This document shows positions 1-6,825 of a stretch of 9,128 nucleotides of DNA, piece by piece. How positions within the stretch are numbered: the stretch's first letter is position 1; each line of letters begins with the position of its first letter. The notes beneath the pieces are model-generated. The model saw nothing but the letters and a program-made list of their open reading frames with translations. It made no database searches and had not been told where the DNA came from. The stretch is from Mucilaginibacter_A sp050954865. GTDB lineage: Bacteria > Bacteroidota > Bacteroidia > Sphingobacteriales > Sphingobacteriaceae. A program made the translations under genes and the position numbers. The stretch spans positions 1-9,128 of the forward strand of contig JBPBQN010000033.1 in the NCBI GenBank assembly GCA_050954865.1. Reading direction: 5' to 3'.

Positions 1-1
1 T

Positions 2-1444
2 TGGCGGCGTCATTCCCCAAAGCGTGCGGTCAACCGGTTTGCCCAATTTGCTAATCATATCATCGTAATCCCATTTGCTGGTATTCCTCGCGTTTTGGAA
101 GAAAGTAGCGCGGTTAATTTCCAAACCAGCATAAGTTTTCCAATGATCAGGATAACCGATTTTTGGGTTGAAAGCATGCAATTTATCCAATGCTTTTTTC
201 TTAGTTGCTTCACTCATCCAGTCTAATTTATTGATCCGGATTTCAAACGCTTTGCGCAAATTGCTAACCAACTCTTCCATGCGCACTTTTGCTTCTGGCG
301 TAAAGTATTCTTTCACATACAGTTGCCCCAGCAATTCGCCAATTGCGCCATCTGTTAAAGATGACATGCGTTGCCAGCGTGGTGTTTGCACTTTTTGTCC
401 GGATAATGCCTGGGCAAAATCAAATCGTGCTTTAACAAAAGGAGAGCTTAAAAAAGAAGCCGAATTTTTTAAAACGTTCCATTGCAGGTAAGTTTTCCAA
501 TCTGCAACAGACGTAGCTGTTAATAAGCCATTTAAATCGGTAAAAAATTTAGGCTCATCAACCAAAATAGAATCCGGCGTATTTACTTTTAATTTAGTCG
601 TTAAATCAACAAAATTTAATTCTGGTGCAGTTTTGCTGAAAGTGCCTGTTGCAAACTTGTTGTACAGTTTCTGCGGATCGCGCATTTCCACACGGCTCAA
701 TTGTGAGGTGGCCAGTGCTTTTTCTATACCAAAAATTGTTGCCGCATTTTTCTGTGCAGTTGCTTCATCTGTGCCGATCAGCTTAAATAAAGTAACAATA
801 TAAGTTTTAAAAGCAGCCTGAATTTTTTGCGTGCGCGGATCGTTTTTAAGATAATAATCACGATCTGGCAAAGAAATGCCGCCCTGACTCAGTTCAACAA
901 TCATCTGGTTAACGTTTTTGCTATCCTGTGCAACGTCAAAATCAAATAATGGCGAACCAGCGCCGGTTGTACGCATGTACGCAACTTCGTCTAAAACGCC
1001 TTTTAAATCTTTAATCCGGTTAACTTTTTCCAGGTCAGGTTTGATCGGCGTGTAACCTAATTTCTCGATTGTAACGCTATCCATCGCAGCCGCATAAAAA
1101 TCGCCAACGCGTTTTTCTATTGATCCCGGAGCGGCGTTTTGATCAGCTTCTGCTCTGTTTAACAAGGTTTTAACTGCGTTGATGTTAAACTCATGCAAAA
1201 TATTAAAACTTCCCCAGCTGGTTTCTTTTGCCGGAATTGCATTATTTTTCAGCCAGGTGCCATTTGCATATTCCGCAAAATTATCGCCCGGTTTTACCGA
1301 CAAATCCATGTTAGCACGGTCGATAAACTTTTTCGGCGGAACTGGTTTTGCGCCTTTTCCCGGCTCACCATTTCCGGCCATTGCAGATGCCGAAAGCAAA
1401 ACCGCGCCCGTAATTACTAATCCTGAATACTTCAACTTCATCAT
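2..1444 (-). CDS. M13-family (neprilysin/PepO-like) zinc metallopeptidase, N-terminal part; 3' end outside window
   Basis: The frame is open from the ATG at 1444 to the window edge (481 codons, no stop), so the gene is truncated by the window and not broken. A second ATG at 1441 is equally possible as start. Residues 1-23 form a signal peptide: MMKLKYS, a hydrophobic stretch, then ASAMA with likely cleavage before GNGEP. There is no lipobox Cys, so a periplasmic or secreted protein is inferred. A Gly/Pro/Lys-rich linker follows, then hallmarks of the M13 N-terminal domain: DLSVKPGDNFAEYANGTWLK around residue 47, SWGSFN near 76-81, LPDRDYYL at 192-199, RDPQKLYNK, KIGYPDHW at 428-435, and VDRTLWGM near the edge. 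In this family the HExxH and ExxxD zinc motifs lie further downstream, so catalytic competence cannot be judged. M13 enzymes cleave peptides; the substrate is unknown. It is divergent from valS. Confidence 0.93.
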   Translation of the reverse strand, partial: MMKLKYSGLVITGAVLLSASAMAGNGEPGKGAKPVPPKKFIDRANMDLSVKPGDNFAEYANGTWLKNNAIPAKETSWGSFNILHEFNINAVKTLLNRAEADQNAAPGSIEKRVGDFYAAAMDSVTIEKLGYTPIKPDLEKVNRIKDLKGVLDEVAYMRTTGAGSPLFDFDVAQDSKNVNQMIVELSQGGISLPDRDYYLKNDPRTQKIQAAFKTYIVTLFKLIGTDEATAQKNAATIFGIEKALATSQLSRVEMRDPQKLYNKFATGTFSKTAPELNFVDLTTKLKVNTPDSILVDEPKFFTDLNGLLTATSVADWKTYLQWNVLKNSASFLSSPFVKARFDFAQALSGQKVQTPRWQRMSSLTDGAIGELLGQLYVKEYFTPEAKVRMEELVSNLRKAFEIRINKLDWMSEATKKKALDKLHAFNPKIGYPDHWKTYAGLEINRATFFQNARNTSKWDYDDMISKLGKPVDRTLWGMTPP

Positions 1445-1475
1445 CTAAAAATTAATTCCTGTTTTAATTAAATGT

Positions 1476-1483
1476 TAAATATA
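1476..1483 (-). promoter_or_regulatory. Possible -7 box of the M13 peptidase gene
   Basis: The minus strand reads TATATTTA, matching the Bacteroidota -7 consensus TAnnTTTG at all but the last base, 32-39 nt upstream of the ATG at 1444. No clear -33 TTTG was found at the expected distance, and AT-rich DNA gives such matches by chance. Confidence 0.25.
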
Positions 1484-1527
1484 GTCAATAAAATAAGTGT
1501 GGTAAAAGAAGCATTGAAATTTTAGGC

Positions 1528-1546
1528 GATGCTGTTTTTATCGGTA
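1528..1546 (+). repeat. 19-bp intergenic motif, copy 1
   Basis: Reads GATGCTGTTTTTATCGGTA. It matches copy 3 (6566-6584) at 18 of 19 positions and the inverted copy 2 (5039-5057) at 17 of 19. This copy is about 85 bp upstream of the M13 peptidase start. Function unknown. Confidence 0.45.
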
Positions 1547-1761
1547 TAAAATCAGGCTAAAAACTTTAAACTATTGATTTTTAATTTTTATGTGGAGATA
1601 AAAGCTGACCAGATTCAGAGCTGATTGTCTACATTAAAACTGTAAAAGTAGTGTGTTCAGTGGTTTAAGTTGAAGCCTTTCTGTTCTGAAACAACTGTGA
1701 TGCTTCTTTTATCCACCTTTTTTTTGTGAAGCGGTTATCATCAAAAATCAGCTTTAAAACC

Positions 1762-1769
1762 TATTTTTG
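1762..1769 (+). promoter_or_regulatory. valS promoter, -7 box
   Basis: TATTTTTG is a perfect match to the Bacteroidota -7 consensus TAnnTTTG. Transcription would begin near 1774-1776, about 22 nt before the GTG at 1797. It overlaps the TTG at 1767, which would make that codon unusable as a start. No good -33 TTTG is seen about 20 bp upstream. Confidence 0.55.
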
Positions 1770-1796
1770 CGCTTTATTTATGCTGATTTAAACAAC

Positions 1797-4454
1797 GTGG
1801 AAATTCCTACAAAATATAATCCTCAGGAAACTGAAAACAAATGGTACCAATACTGGCTGGATCACGGTTTTTTCAAATCCGTGCCCGATGAGCGCGAGCC
1901 GTACACCATCGTGATTCCGCCGCCAAACGTAACCGGCGTTTTGCACATGGGCCACATGCTCAACAATACCATTCAGGATGTTTTGGTGCGCAGGGCGCGG
2001 ATGCAAGGCAAAAACGCCTGCTGGGTTCCGGGAACAGATCATGCTTCCATTGCTACCGAAGCGAAAGTTGTTGCCATGCTGAAAGAACGCGGTATTTCCA
2101 AAAAAGACCTTTCTCGTGAAGAATTTTTAAGTTACGCCTGGGAATGGAAAGAAAAATACGGCGGCATCATCCTGGAACAATTAAAAAAATTAGGTGCCAG
2201 CTGCGATTGGGACAGAACCAAATTTACGATGGACGCGGACATGAGCGAAGGCGTGATCGATACCTTTATCCATCTGTATAAAAAAGGCTGGATTTATCGT
2301 GGCGTGCGCATGGTTAACTGGGATCCGCAGGGAAAAACGGCTGTTTCTGATGAAGAAGTAATTCGGAAGGAAGTTAATCAGAAGTTGTATTATATTAAAT
2401 ATAACGTTGCAGGAGCAACTGATGAAACTGCTCAATACTTAACAATTGCTACCACTCGTCCAGAAACGATTATGGCTGATGCGGCAATCTGTATCAATCC
2501 AAATGATGAACGTTATGCTTCTTTTATCGGTAAAAAAGTGGTGATACCGTTAATTAACCGCGAGATCCCGATCATTCTGGATGATTATGTGGAAATGGAT
2601 TTCGGTACAGGTTGTTTAAAAGTGACGCCTGCGCATGATCTGAACGATTATAACCTCGGCCTGAAACATCATTTGCCTGTTGTTGATATTTTGAACGATG
2701 ACGGTACGCTGAATGATAAAGCAGAAATTTTAGTTGGCAAAGATCGTTTTGCTGCGCGAAAAGAAATTGCCAAGCTTTTGGAAGAAGCCGGACAATTGGA
2801 AAAAGTAGAAGAATATAAATCCCAGGTTGGTTTTTCGGAACGGACAGATGCCGTGATCGAACCAAAACTTTCCATGCAATGGTTTTGCAAAATGGAAGAA
2901 ATGGCTGGCCCGGCGCTGGATTATGTTTTGGATGGAGAAGTAAAACTGATTCCCGAAAAATTCACCAATACGTACAAGTATTGGATGGAAAACGTGAAAG
3001 ATTGGTGTATCAGCCGTCAGTTATGGTGGGGGCAACAGATTCCGGCCTGGTATTTACCAAACGGACAATTTGTGGTTGCCAAAACACGCGAAGAAGCTTT
3101 TGAAGAAGCAAAATTGTTAAGTCCGCAATTACCAGATTTAAAGATAACAGATTTGCAACAGGAAGAAGACGTGGTTGACACGTGGTTTTCATCCTGGTTA
3201 TGGCCGATTTCTGTTTTTGATCCCGGATTTTTTGGTGATAAAAACAGCATTGGCAATGCTGATCTGCAATATTATTATCCAACAAATGACCTGGTTACGG
3301 CTCCAGAAATTTTGTTTTTCTGGGTTGCCCGGATGATTATGGCAGGACACGAATTTAAAGGTGAAGCGCCCTTTAAAAATGTTTACCTGACAGGAATTGT
3401 GCGCGATAAATTAGGCCGGAAAATGTCTAAATCATTGGGTAATTCGCCTGATCCGCTGGATTTGATCGAAAAATATGGTGCTGATGGCGTTCGCGCAGGA
3501 ATGTTGTTTTCTTCTCCCGCAGGAAATGATCTGATGTTTGACGAAAGTCATTGCGAGCAGGGACGGAATTTTGCCAATAAAATTTGGAATGCGTTCCGTT
3601 TGGTAAAAGGCTGGGAAATAGATCAGAATCTGTCCAATCCAAATAAAACAGCAATTGCTTGGTTTGAAAATCGATTTAACCAGGCTTTAACGGAGATTGA
3701 AGAAAATTTCAAGCAATATCGTTTGTCCGAAGCCTTAATTGCAACTTATAAATTGGTTTGGGACGATTTCTGCGCCTGGTATTTAGAAATGGTAAAACCT
3801 GTTTACCAGCAGCCGATTGATGCAGAAACACATGCAGCAACGGTTAGGTTTTTTGAAAATATTTTAAAGATCGTTCATCCGTTTATGCCTTTTTTAACGG
3901 AGGAATTATGGCACGATAACCTGTTTGGCGAACGTGCAGAATTGGATTGTTGCATTGTGGCACAACAACCGAAAGTTGGAGAAATCAACCTTAAATTATT
4001 AAACGAAATTAGTACGATAAAAGAAGTAGTTTCCGAAATCAGGAATACCAGAAACATCAAACAAATTTCGCCGAAGGAAGCTTTGCCGCTGGCAATTAAA
4101 TCCAATTCCGAAATTGATTACAAAACTTATGTTCCAATTTTATCCAAACTTGGAAATCTAAGTGAAGTTAATTTTATCCAAGATAAACTTTCCGGAGCAG
4201 CAAATTTTATTGCCGGAACAGATGAATTTTTCATCGAACTTGCCAACAATATTGATGTTGAAGCTGAACGTGAACGTATCCAAAAAGAACTGGTTTACTT
4301 GCAGGGTTTCCTGAAATCGGTTACCGCAAAATTATCCAACGAACGTTTTGTGCAAAATGCAAAAGCCGAAATTGTAGCCAATGAGCAGCAGAAAAAAGCA
4401 GATGCGGAAGCAAAAATTGTGATTCTGGAAGAAAGTTTAGCGGGGTTGATTTAG
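1797..4454 (+). CDS. valS: Valyl-tRNA synthetase (class I)
   Basis: Charges tRNA-Val with valine in the cytoplasm and hydrolyses mischarged Thr-tRNA-Val. With the GTG at 1797 as start it is 885 aa, a normal family length. Seen in order: IPPPNVTGVLHMGHM with the HIGH-type motif HMGH at 50-53; the CP1 editing domain with TTRPET at 219-224 and TPAHD ending in the conserved Asp281; WCISRQLWWG from 403; DTWFSSWLWP; KMSKS at 542-546; a helical anticodon-binding domain (roughly 600-740); and a C-terminal tRNA-binding coiled coil from about 820 with NERFVQNA. The frame continues upstream to a TTG at 1767, but that codon lies inside the promoter box, while the protein sequence from GTG (V/M-EIPTKYNPQETENKWYQYW) fits usual ValRS N-termini. 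No Shine-Dalgarno is visible, as is common in Bacteroidota. All motifs are intact, so the enzyme should be functional. Confidence 0.97.
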   Translation: MEIPTKYNPQETENKWYQYWLDHGFFKSVPDEREPYTIVIPPPNVTGVLHMGHMLNNTIQDVLVRRARMQGKNACWVPGTDHASIATEAKVVAMLKERGISKKDLSREEFLSYAWEWKEKYGGIILEQLKKLGASCDWDRTKFTMDADMSEGVIDTFIHLYKKGWIYRGVRMVNWDPQGKTAVSDEEVIRKEVNQKLYYIKYNVAGATDETAQYLTIATTRPETIMADAAICINPNDERYASFIGKKVVIPLINREIPIILDDYVEMDFGTGCLKVTPAHDLNDYNLGLKHHLPVVDILNDDGTLNDKAEILVGKDRFAARKEIAKLLEEAGQLEKVEEYKSQVGFSERTDAVIEPKLSMQWFCKMEEMAGPALDYVLDGEVKLIPEKFTNTYKYWMENVKDWCISRQLWWGQQIPAWYLPNGQFVVAKTREEAFEEAKLLSPQLPDLKITDLQQEEDVVDTWFSSWLWPISVFDPGFFGDKNSIGNADLQYYYPTNDLVTAPEILFFWVARMIMAGHEFKGEAPFKNVYLTGIVRDKLGRKMSKSLGNSPDPLDLIEKYGADGVRAGMLFSSPAGNDLMFDESHCEQGRNFANKIWNAFRLVKGWEIDQNLSNPNKTAIAWFENRFNQALTEIEENFKQYRLSEALIATYKLVWDDFCAWYLEMVKPVYQQPIDAETHAATVRFFENILKIVHPFMPFLTEELWHDNLFGERAELDCCIVAQQPKVGEINLKLLNEISTIKEVVSEIRNTRNIKQISPKEALPLAIKSNSEIDYKTYVPILSKLGNLSEVNFIQDKLSGAANFIAGTDEFFIELANNIDVEAERERIQKELVYLQGFLKSVTAKLSNERFVQNAKAEIVANEQQKKADAEAKIVILEESLAGLI

Positions 4455-5000
4455 TAGAAAAAACCAATCATAAATTAAATTAGAGATTTGTTCATTTTTT
4501 CAATTTTCAAATCTTTTCTTAGGTCACCAAGTAAAGTTTCCCCTTGAGAGTGAATATCATGAACATGTTTACTATAATCCTTAAGTGTAATTAAGCCAAT
4601 ATGTATTGGTCTAATATCGGCTAATTTATCCGAAAAGCTACTCATGTTTTCAAATACGTGAGTAGCGGTCATTATATAAGAATCTAAAAATAAATAGTCA
4701 ATAATAACACATTTATCTTCAATCTTTTGAGAGATAATTTGAAGTTCATCTTCATTATTTAAAGTTTCAAAACGAACAGTAATTTCTGTTTCTTGTAGAA
4801 ATATTATTAATGCAGCAACAGCTTTTGAGACCTCTCAATACAATTTTAATTTTTCGTTATATAAATTATTTCTAATATTTAATAATTTATTCAAACGATA
4901 ATTGAAATATGCTATGAGAGCTGTAGAGCCAGATACAACAACTGTTATTGTAGAAATTGTTTTTGTAAAGTCTTCTATCATATAATATGTAATTATCCAC
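4455..5000. other. AT-rich island between valS and guaB
   Basis: Counting 4501-4980 by hand gives 130 G+C in 480 bases (about 27%), with lines as low as 17-18% (4681-4740 and 4861-4920). Sampled lines of valS and guaB give roughly 33-55%. The shift begins right after the valS stop and ends at the terminator before guaB, and coincides with the broken membrane-protein gene. This suggests acquired DNA. I saw no transposase, integrase, tRNA or clear flanking direct repeat. Confidence 0.6.
4475..4981 (-). pseudogene. Small membrane-anchored hypothetical protein, interrupted by in-frame TGA
   Basis: From the ATG at 4981 a single minus-strand frame runs to the TAA at 4475-4477 (168 codons plus stop), broken only by a TGA at 4835-4837 (codon 49). 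Before the TGA: a short N-terminus, one predicted membrane helix (about residues 8-26, ISTITVVVSGSTALIAYF), then a basic/amphipathic stretch ending NEKLKLY. After it: EVSKAVAALIIFLQ, a mixed middle, and a lysine-rich C-terminus (DLRKDLKIEKMNKSLI). The 54 codons between the TGA and the next ATG (4672) are open in the same frame and translate to plausible protein, so the two halves belong to one gene. TGA is probably a mutated TGG (Trp) or CGA (Arg). The frame also extends upstream to a TTG at 5020, but that lies in the loop of the guaB terminator. I do not recognise the family. The gene is convergent with valS and starts only 19 bp after the guaB terminator, leaving little room for its own promoter. 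Confidence 0.6.
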
Positions 5001-5037
5001 AAAAAAAGTGTACAGATCAACTCAGTACACTTTTTTT
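5001..5037 (-). terminator. Rho-independent terminator of guaB (symmetrical, potentially bidirectional)
   Basis: A perfect 13-bp inverted repeat: AAAAAAAGTGTAC at 5001-5013 and its complement GTACACTTTTTTT at 5025-5037, with an 11-nt loop. Read on the minus strand, it lies 22 bp beyond the guaB stop and gives a GTGTAC/GTACAC stem followed by seven T, the expected form of an intrinsic terminator. Because both arms end in A/T runs it could also stop plus-strand transcripts reading through from valS. Confidence 0.85.
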
Positions 5038-5038
5038 A

Positions 5039-5057
5039 TGCCGATAAAAGCAGCATC
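5039..5057 (-). repeat. 19-bp intergenic motif, copy 2 (inverted)
   Basis: On the minus strand it reads GATGCTGCTTTTATCGGCA, 17 of 19 identical to copy 1. It sits between the guaB stop codon and the terminator, so it would be transcribed in the guaB 3' untranslated region. Function unknown. Confidence 0.4.
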
Positions 5058-5059
5058 AG

Positions 5060-6529
5060 TTACCTAGTATAATTTGGTGCTTCCTTGGTTATTGTAATAT
5101 CATGTGGATGCGATTCGCGGATGCCGGATGAAGTGATGCGCACAAATTTGGCTTTTTGCAAAGCTTCAATATTAGCCGCACCGCAGTAGCCCATGCTGGC
5201 GCGCAAACCGCCGATGTATTGGTACATCACTTCGGCCAGACTGCCTTTTACGGGCACACGTCCAACAATTCCTTCGGGCACTAACTTTTTAATATCATCT
5301 TCCACATCCTGGAAATAGCGGTCTTTCGAGCCTTGTTCCATCGCTTCGATAGAACCCATGCCGCGGTAAGACTTAAATCTTCTGCCTTCATAAATGATGA
5401 TTTCACCAGGAGATTCTTCCACACCGGCAAACAGCGAACCCGCCATAATTGAGCTGGCACCCGCCGCAATCGCTTTCGGAATATCGCCCGTGTGCTTGAT
5501 ACCGCCATCGGCAATCACTGGAACGCCTGTGCCTTCCAGCGCTTTGGCGCACTCGTAAACGGCGTATAATTGCGGCACGCCTACGCCGGCAATAATTCGT
5601 GTGGTACAAATCGAACCCGGACCAATACCAACTTTTACCGCATCGGCACCGGCATCGGCCAAAGCTTTTGCACCTTCGCCAGTGGCTACGTTGCCTACAA
5701 TTACTTGCAAATCAGGATATTTTGCTTTTACTTCTTTTAACCGTTCAATTACACCTTTGGAGTGGCCGTGTGCGGTATCAATTGTAACCACATCCACACC
5801 CGCTTTTACCAGCGCATCCACGCGTTGCAACGTATCGGCAGTAACGCCAACGGCTGCACCAACGCGCAAACGGCCGTGCTCATCTTTGCAGGCAGCCGGA
5901 TAATTTTTAAATTTCTGGATATCTTTAAACGTGATCAAACCTGTTAACCTTCCATCGGCATCCACAACAGGCAGTTTTTCAATTTTATAGTTTTGGAGGA
6001 TTTCTTCCGCCTGTTTCAAATCTGTGCCTAATGGCGCGGTAATCAGATTTTCCTTCGTCATCACTTCCCGAACAGGCTTCGTCATGTCTTTCTGAAAACG
6101 CAAATCGCGGTTGGTAATGATGCCAGTCAGCCGATGATCGCCATCCACAATCGGGATGCCACCGATCCGAAATTCCTTCATCATCTTCACCGCATCAGCA
6201 ATCACAGCATCTACTTTCAGCGTAACCGGATCCTGGATCATACCACTTTCCGAGCGTTTTACTTTGCGCACTTCTTCTGCCTGCAAAGCAATGCTCAGGT
6301 TTTTGTGCAGCATTCCGATTCCGCCGGCCTGCGCAATGGCAATAGCCAAAGCTGATTCGGTAACGGTGTCCATCGCGGCAGAAACAATCGGCACGTTTAG
6401 TTTTATTTTTCGGGTGAGGTTGGAGCGCGTATCTACATCTCTCGGCAAAACTTCAGAATAAGCCGGTATCAGCAGCACATCGTCGTAAGTTAAACCTTCG
6501 GCAACAAATTTGGCAGGGTCAAGTTGCAT
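5060..6529 (-). CDS. guaB: Inosine-5'-monophosphate dehydrogenase
   Basis: Oxidises IMP to XMP with NAD+, the committed step of guanine nucleotide synthesis; a cytoplasmic tetramer in this family. The ATG at 6529 gives 489 aa (MQLDPAKFVAEGLTYDDVLL). The frame extends to a TTG at 6538, but the ATG fits the usual N-terminus and the promoter distance. Numbered from the ATG: the catalytic barrel begins with DDVLLIP and SAAMDTVT; a pair of CBS domains is inserted at roughly 93-207 (two GxxPVVD/LTG-type units); then DTAHGHS near 254, the loop GPGSICTTR with catalytic Cys308, the phosphate-binding segments DGGIKHTGD and AGSLFAG, and the flap SKDRYFQ with Arg404-Tyr405. All key residues are present and the length is typical. 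It appears monocistronic: promoter box at 6562-6569 and a strong terminator just after the stop. Confidence 0.98.
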   Translation of the reverse strand: MQLDPAKFVAEGLTYDDVLLIPAYSEVLPRDVDTRSNLTRKIKLNVPIVSAAMDTVTESALAIAIAQAGGIGMLHKNLSIALQAEEVRKVKRSESGMIQDPVTLKVDAVIADAVKMMKEFRIGGIPIVDGDHRLTGIITNRDLRFQKDMTKPVREVMTKENLITAPLGTDLKQAEEILQNYKIEKLPVVDADGRLTGLITFKDIQKFKNYPAACKDEHGRLRVGAAVGVTADTLQRVDALVKAGVDVVTIDTAHGHSKGVIERLKEVKAKYPDLQVIVGNVATGEGAKALADAGADAVKVGIGPGSICTTRIIAGVGVPQLYAVYECAKALEGTGVPVIADGGIKHTGDIPKAIAAGASSIMAGSLFAGVEESPGEIIIYEGRRFKSYRGMGSIEAMEQGSKDRYFQDVEDDIKKLVPEGIVGRVPVKGSLAEVMYQYIGGLRASMGYCGAANIEALQKAKFVRITSSGIRESHPHDITITKEAPNYTR

Positions 6530-6561
6530 AGCAAACAATTTTGGGGTTATTATTTGCGGGG

Positions 6562-6569
6562 CAAAGATA
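6562..6569 (-). promoter_or_regulatory. guaB promoter, -7 box
   Basis: The minus strand reads TATCTTTG, a perfect TAnnTTTG. It ends 32 nt before the ATG at 6529, a distance close to that seen for valS. No -33 TTTG is visible about 20 bp upstream; that stretch is instead occupied by copy 3 of the 19-bp motif. Confidence 0.6.
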
Positions 6570-6584
6570 CTGTTTTTATCGGTA
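6566..6584 (+). repeat. 19-bp intergenic motif, copy 3, overlapping the guaB promoter
   Basis: Reads GATACTGTTTTTATCGGTA, differing from copy 1 at one base. It overlaps the guaB -7 box by four bases and fills the spacer upstream of it, where a regulator could affect RNA polymerase binding. Whether it is a protein-binding site is not shown by the sequence. Confidence 0.45.
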
Positions 6585-6734
6585 CTTTTTTGGGCTGGAT
6601 GAATTTATACATTGCAGATGAAACAGTTTTGGGTAAAGCAGATTGGCTTTTATGCAAACGATCTTCAACTCCTAAACACTTTTGGTAACTGGCCCGGATA
6701 TTGTAAATCTTCTAACAACTCGGTACAGCATATA

Positions 6735-6766
6735 TTTAAAGCGAAGAACAATTTTAAATAGCTTTG
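6735..6766 (+). promoter_or_regulatory. Promoter of the PAS-protein gene
   Basis: TAGCTTTG at 6759-6766 is a perfect Bacteroidota -7 box. TTTA at 6735-6738, 20 bp upstream, is a one-mismatch -33 element (consensus TTTG). The predicted transcript would start near 6773, leaving an untranslated leader of about 50 nt before the ATG at 6826. Confidence 0.5.
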
Positions 6767-6825
6767 TTTGTTTCTGAGAAAATAACTATTGTTTAACTAT
6801 TTATTATTTCTGCCTGATTATAGCC

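Larger units (their letters stand above)
1445..1796. other. Divergent intergenic region between M13 peptidase gene and valS
   Basis: About 350 AT-rich bases with no convincing reading frame, tRNA or strong hairpin. It must hold the promoters of both divergent genes. On the plus side a perfect -7 box for valS is visible at 1762-1769. On the minus side only an imperfect box is visible (1476-1483). A 19-bp motif that recurs beside guaB lies at 1528-1546. I see nothing recognisable in the middle part (about 1560-1720). Confidence 0.6.
6530..6825. other. Divergent intergenic region between guaB and the PAS-protein gene
   Basis: About 296 bases holding a guaB -7 box near its left end and a -7/-33 pair for the PAS gene near its right end. 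The middle contains only a 29-codon frame (6599-6688) with no recognisable character. No RNA gene or riboswitch was recognised. Confidence 0.6.

Noticed and set aside
168..491. 107-codon plus-strand frame
   Set aside because: Antisense to the M13 peptidase frame, which has clear family motifs throughout this stretch.
1445..1796. T-box or other riboswitch controlling valS
   Set aside because: Predicted leader is only about 22 nt and no specifier-loop or antiterminator structure is visible; T-boxes are not expected in Bacteroidota.
2518..2536. Further copy of the 19-bp motif within valS (CTTTTATCGGTAAAA)
   Set aside because: Matches only the TTTTATCGGTA part and is explained by coding sequence; counted as a chance match.
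4835..4837. TGA as selenocysteine or as a reassigned Trp codon
   Set aside because: No SECIS-like hairpin was evident just downstream, no known selenoprotein context, and TGA ends another gene in this window.
5601..5903. 100-codon frame on the plus strand inside guaB, and a similar one at 6156-6461
   Set aside because: Fully antisense to intact guaB; low-complexity translations rich in Ala/Ser/Thr reflect codon bias of the real gene.
6599..6688. 29-codon plus-strand frame (MNLYIADETVLG...) between guaB and the PAS gene
   Set aside because: No promoter box just upstream, no ribosome-binding signal, no recognisable composition; a frame of this length is expected by chance.
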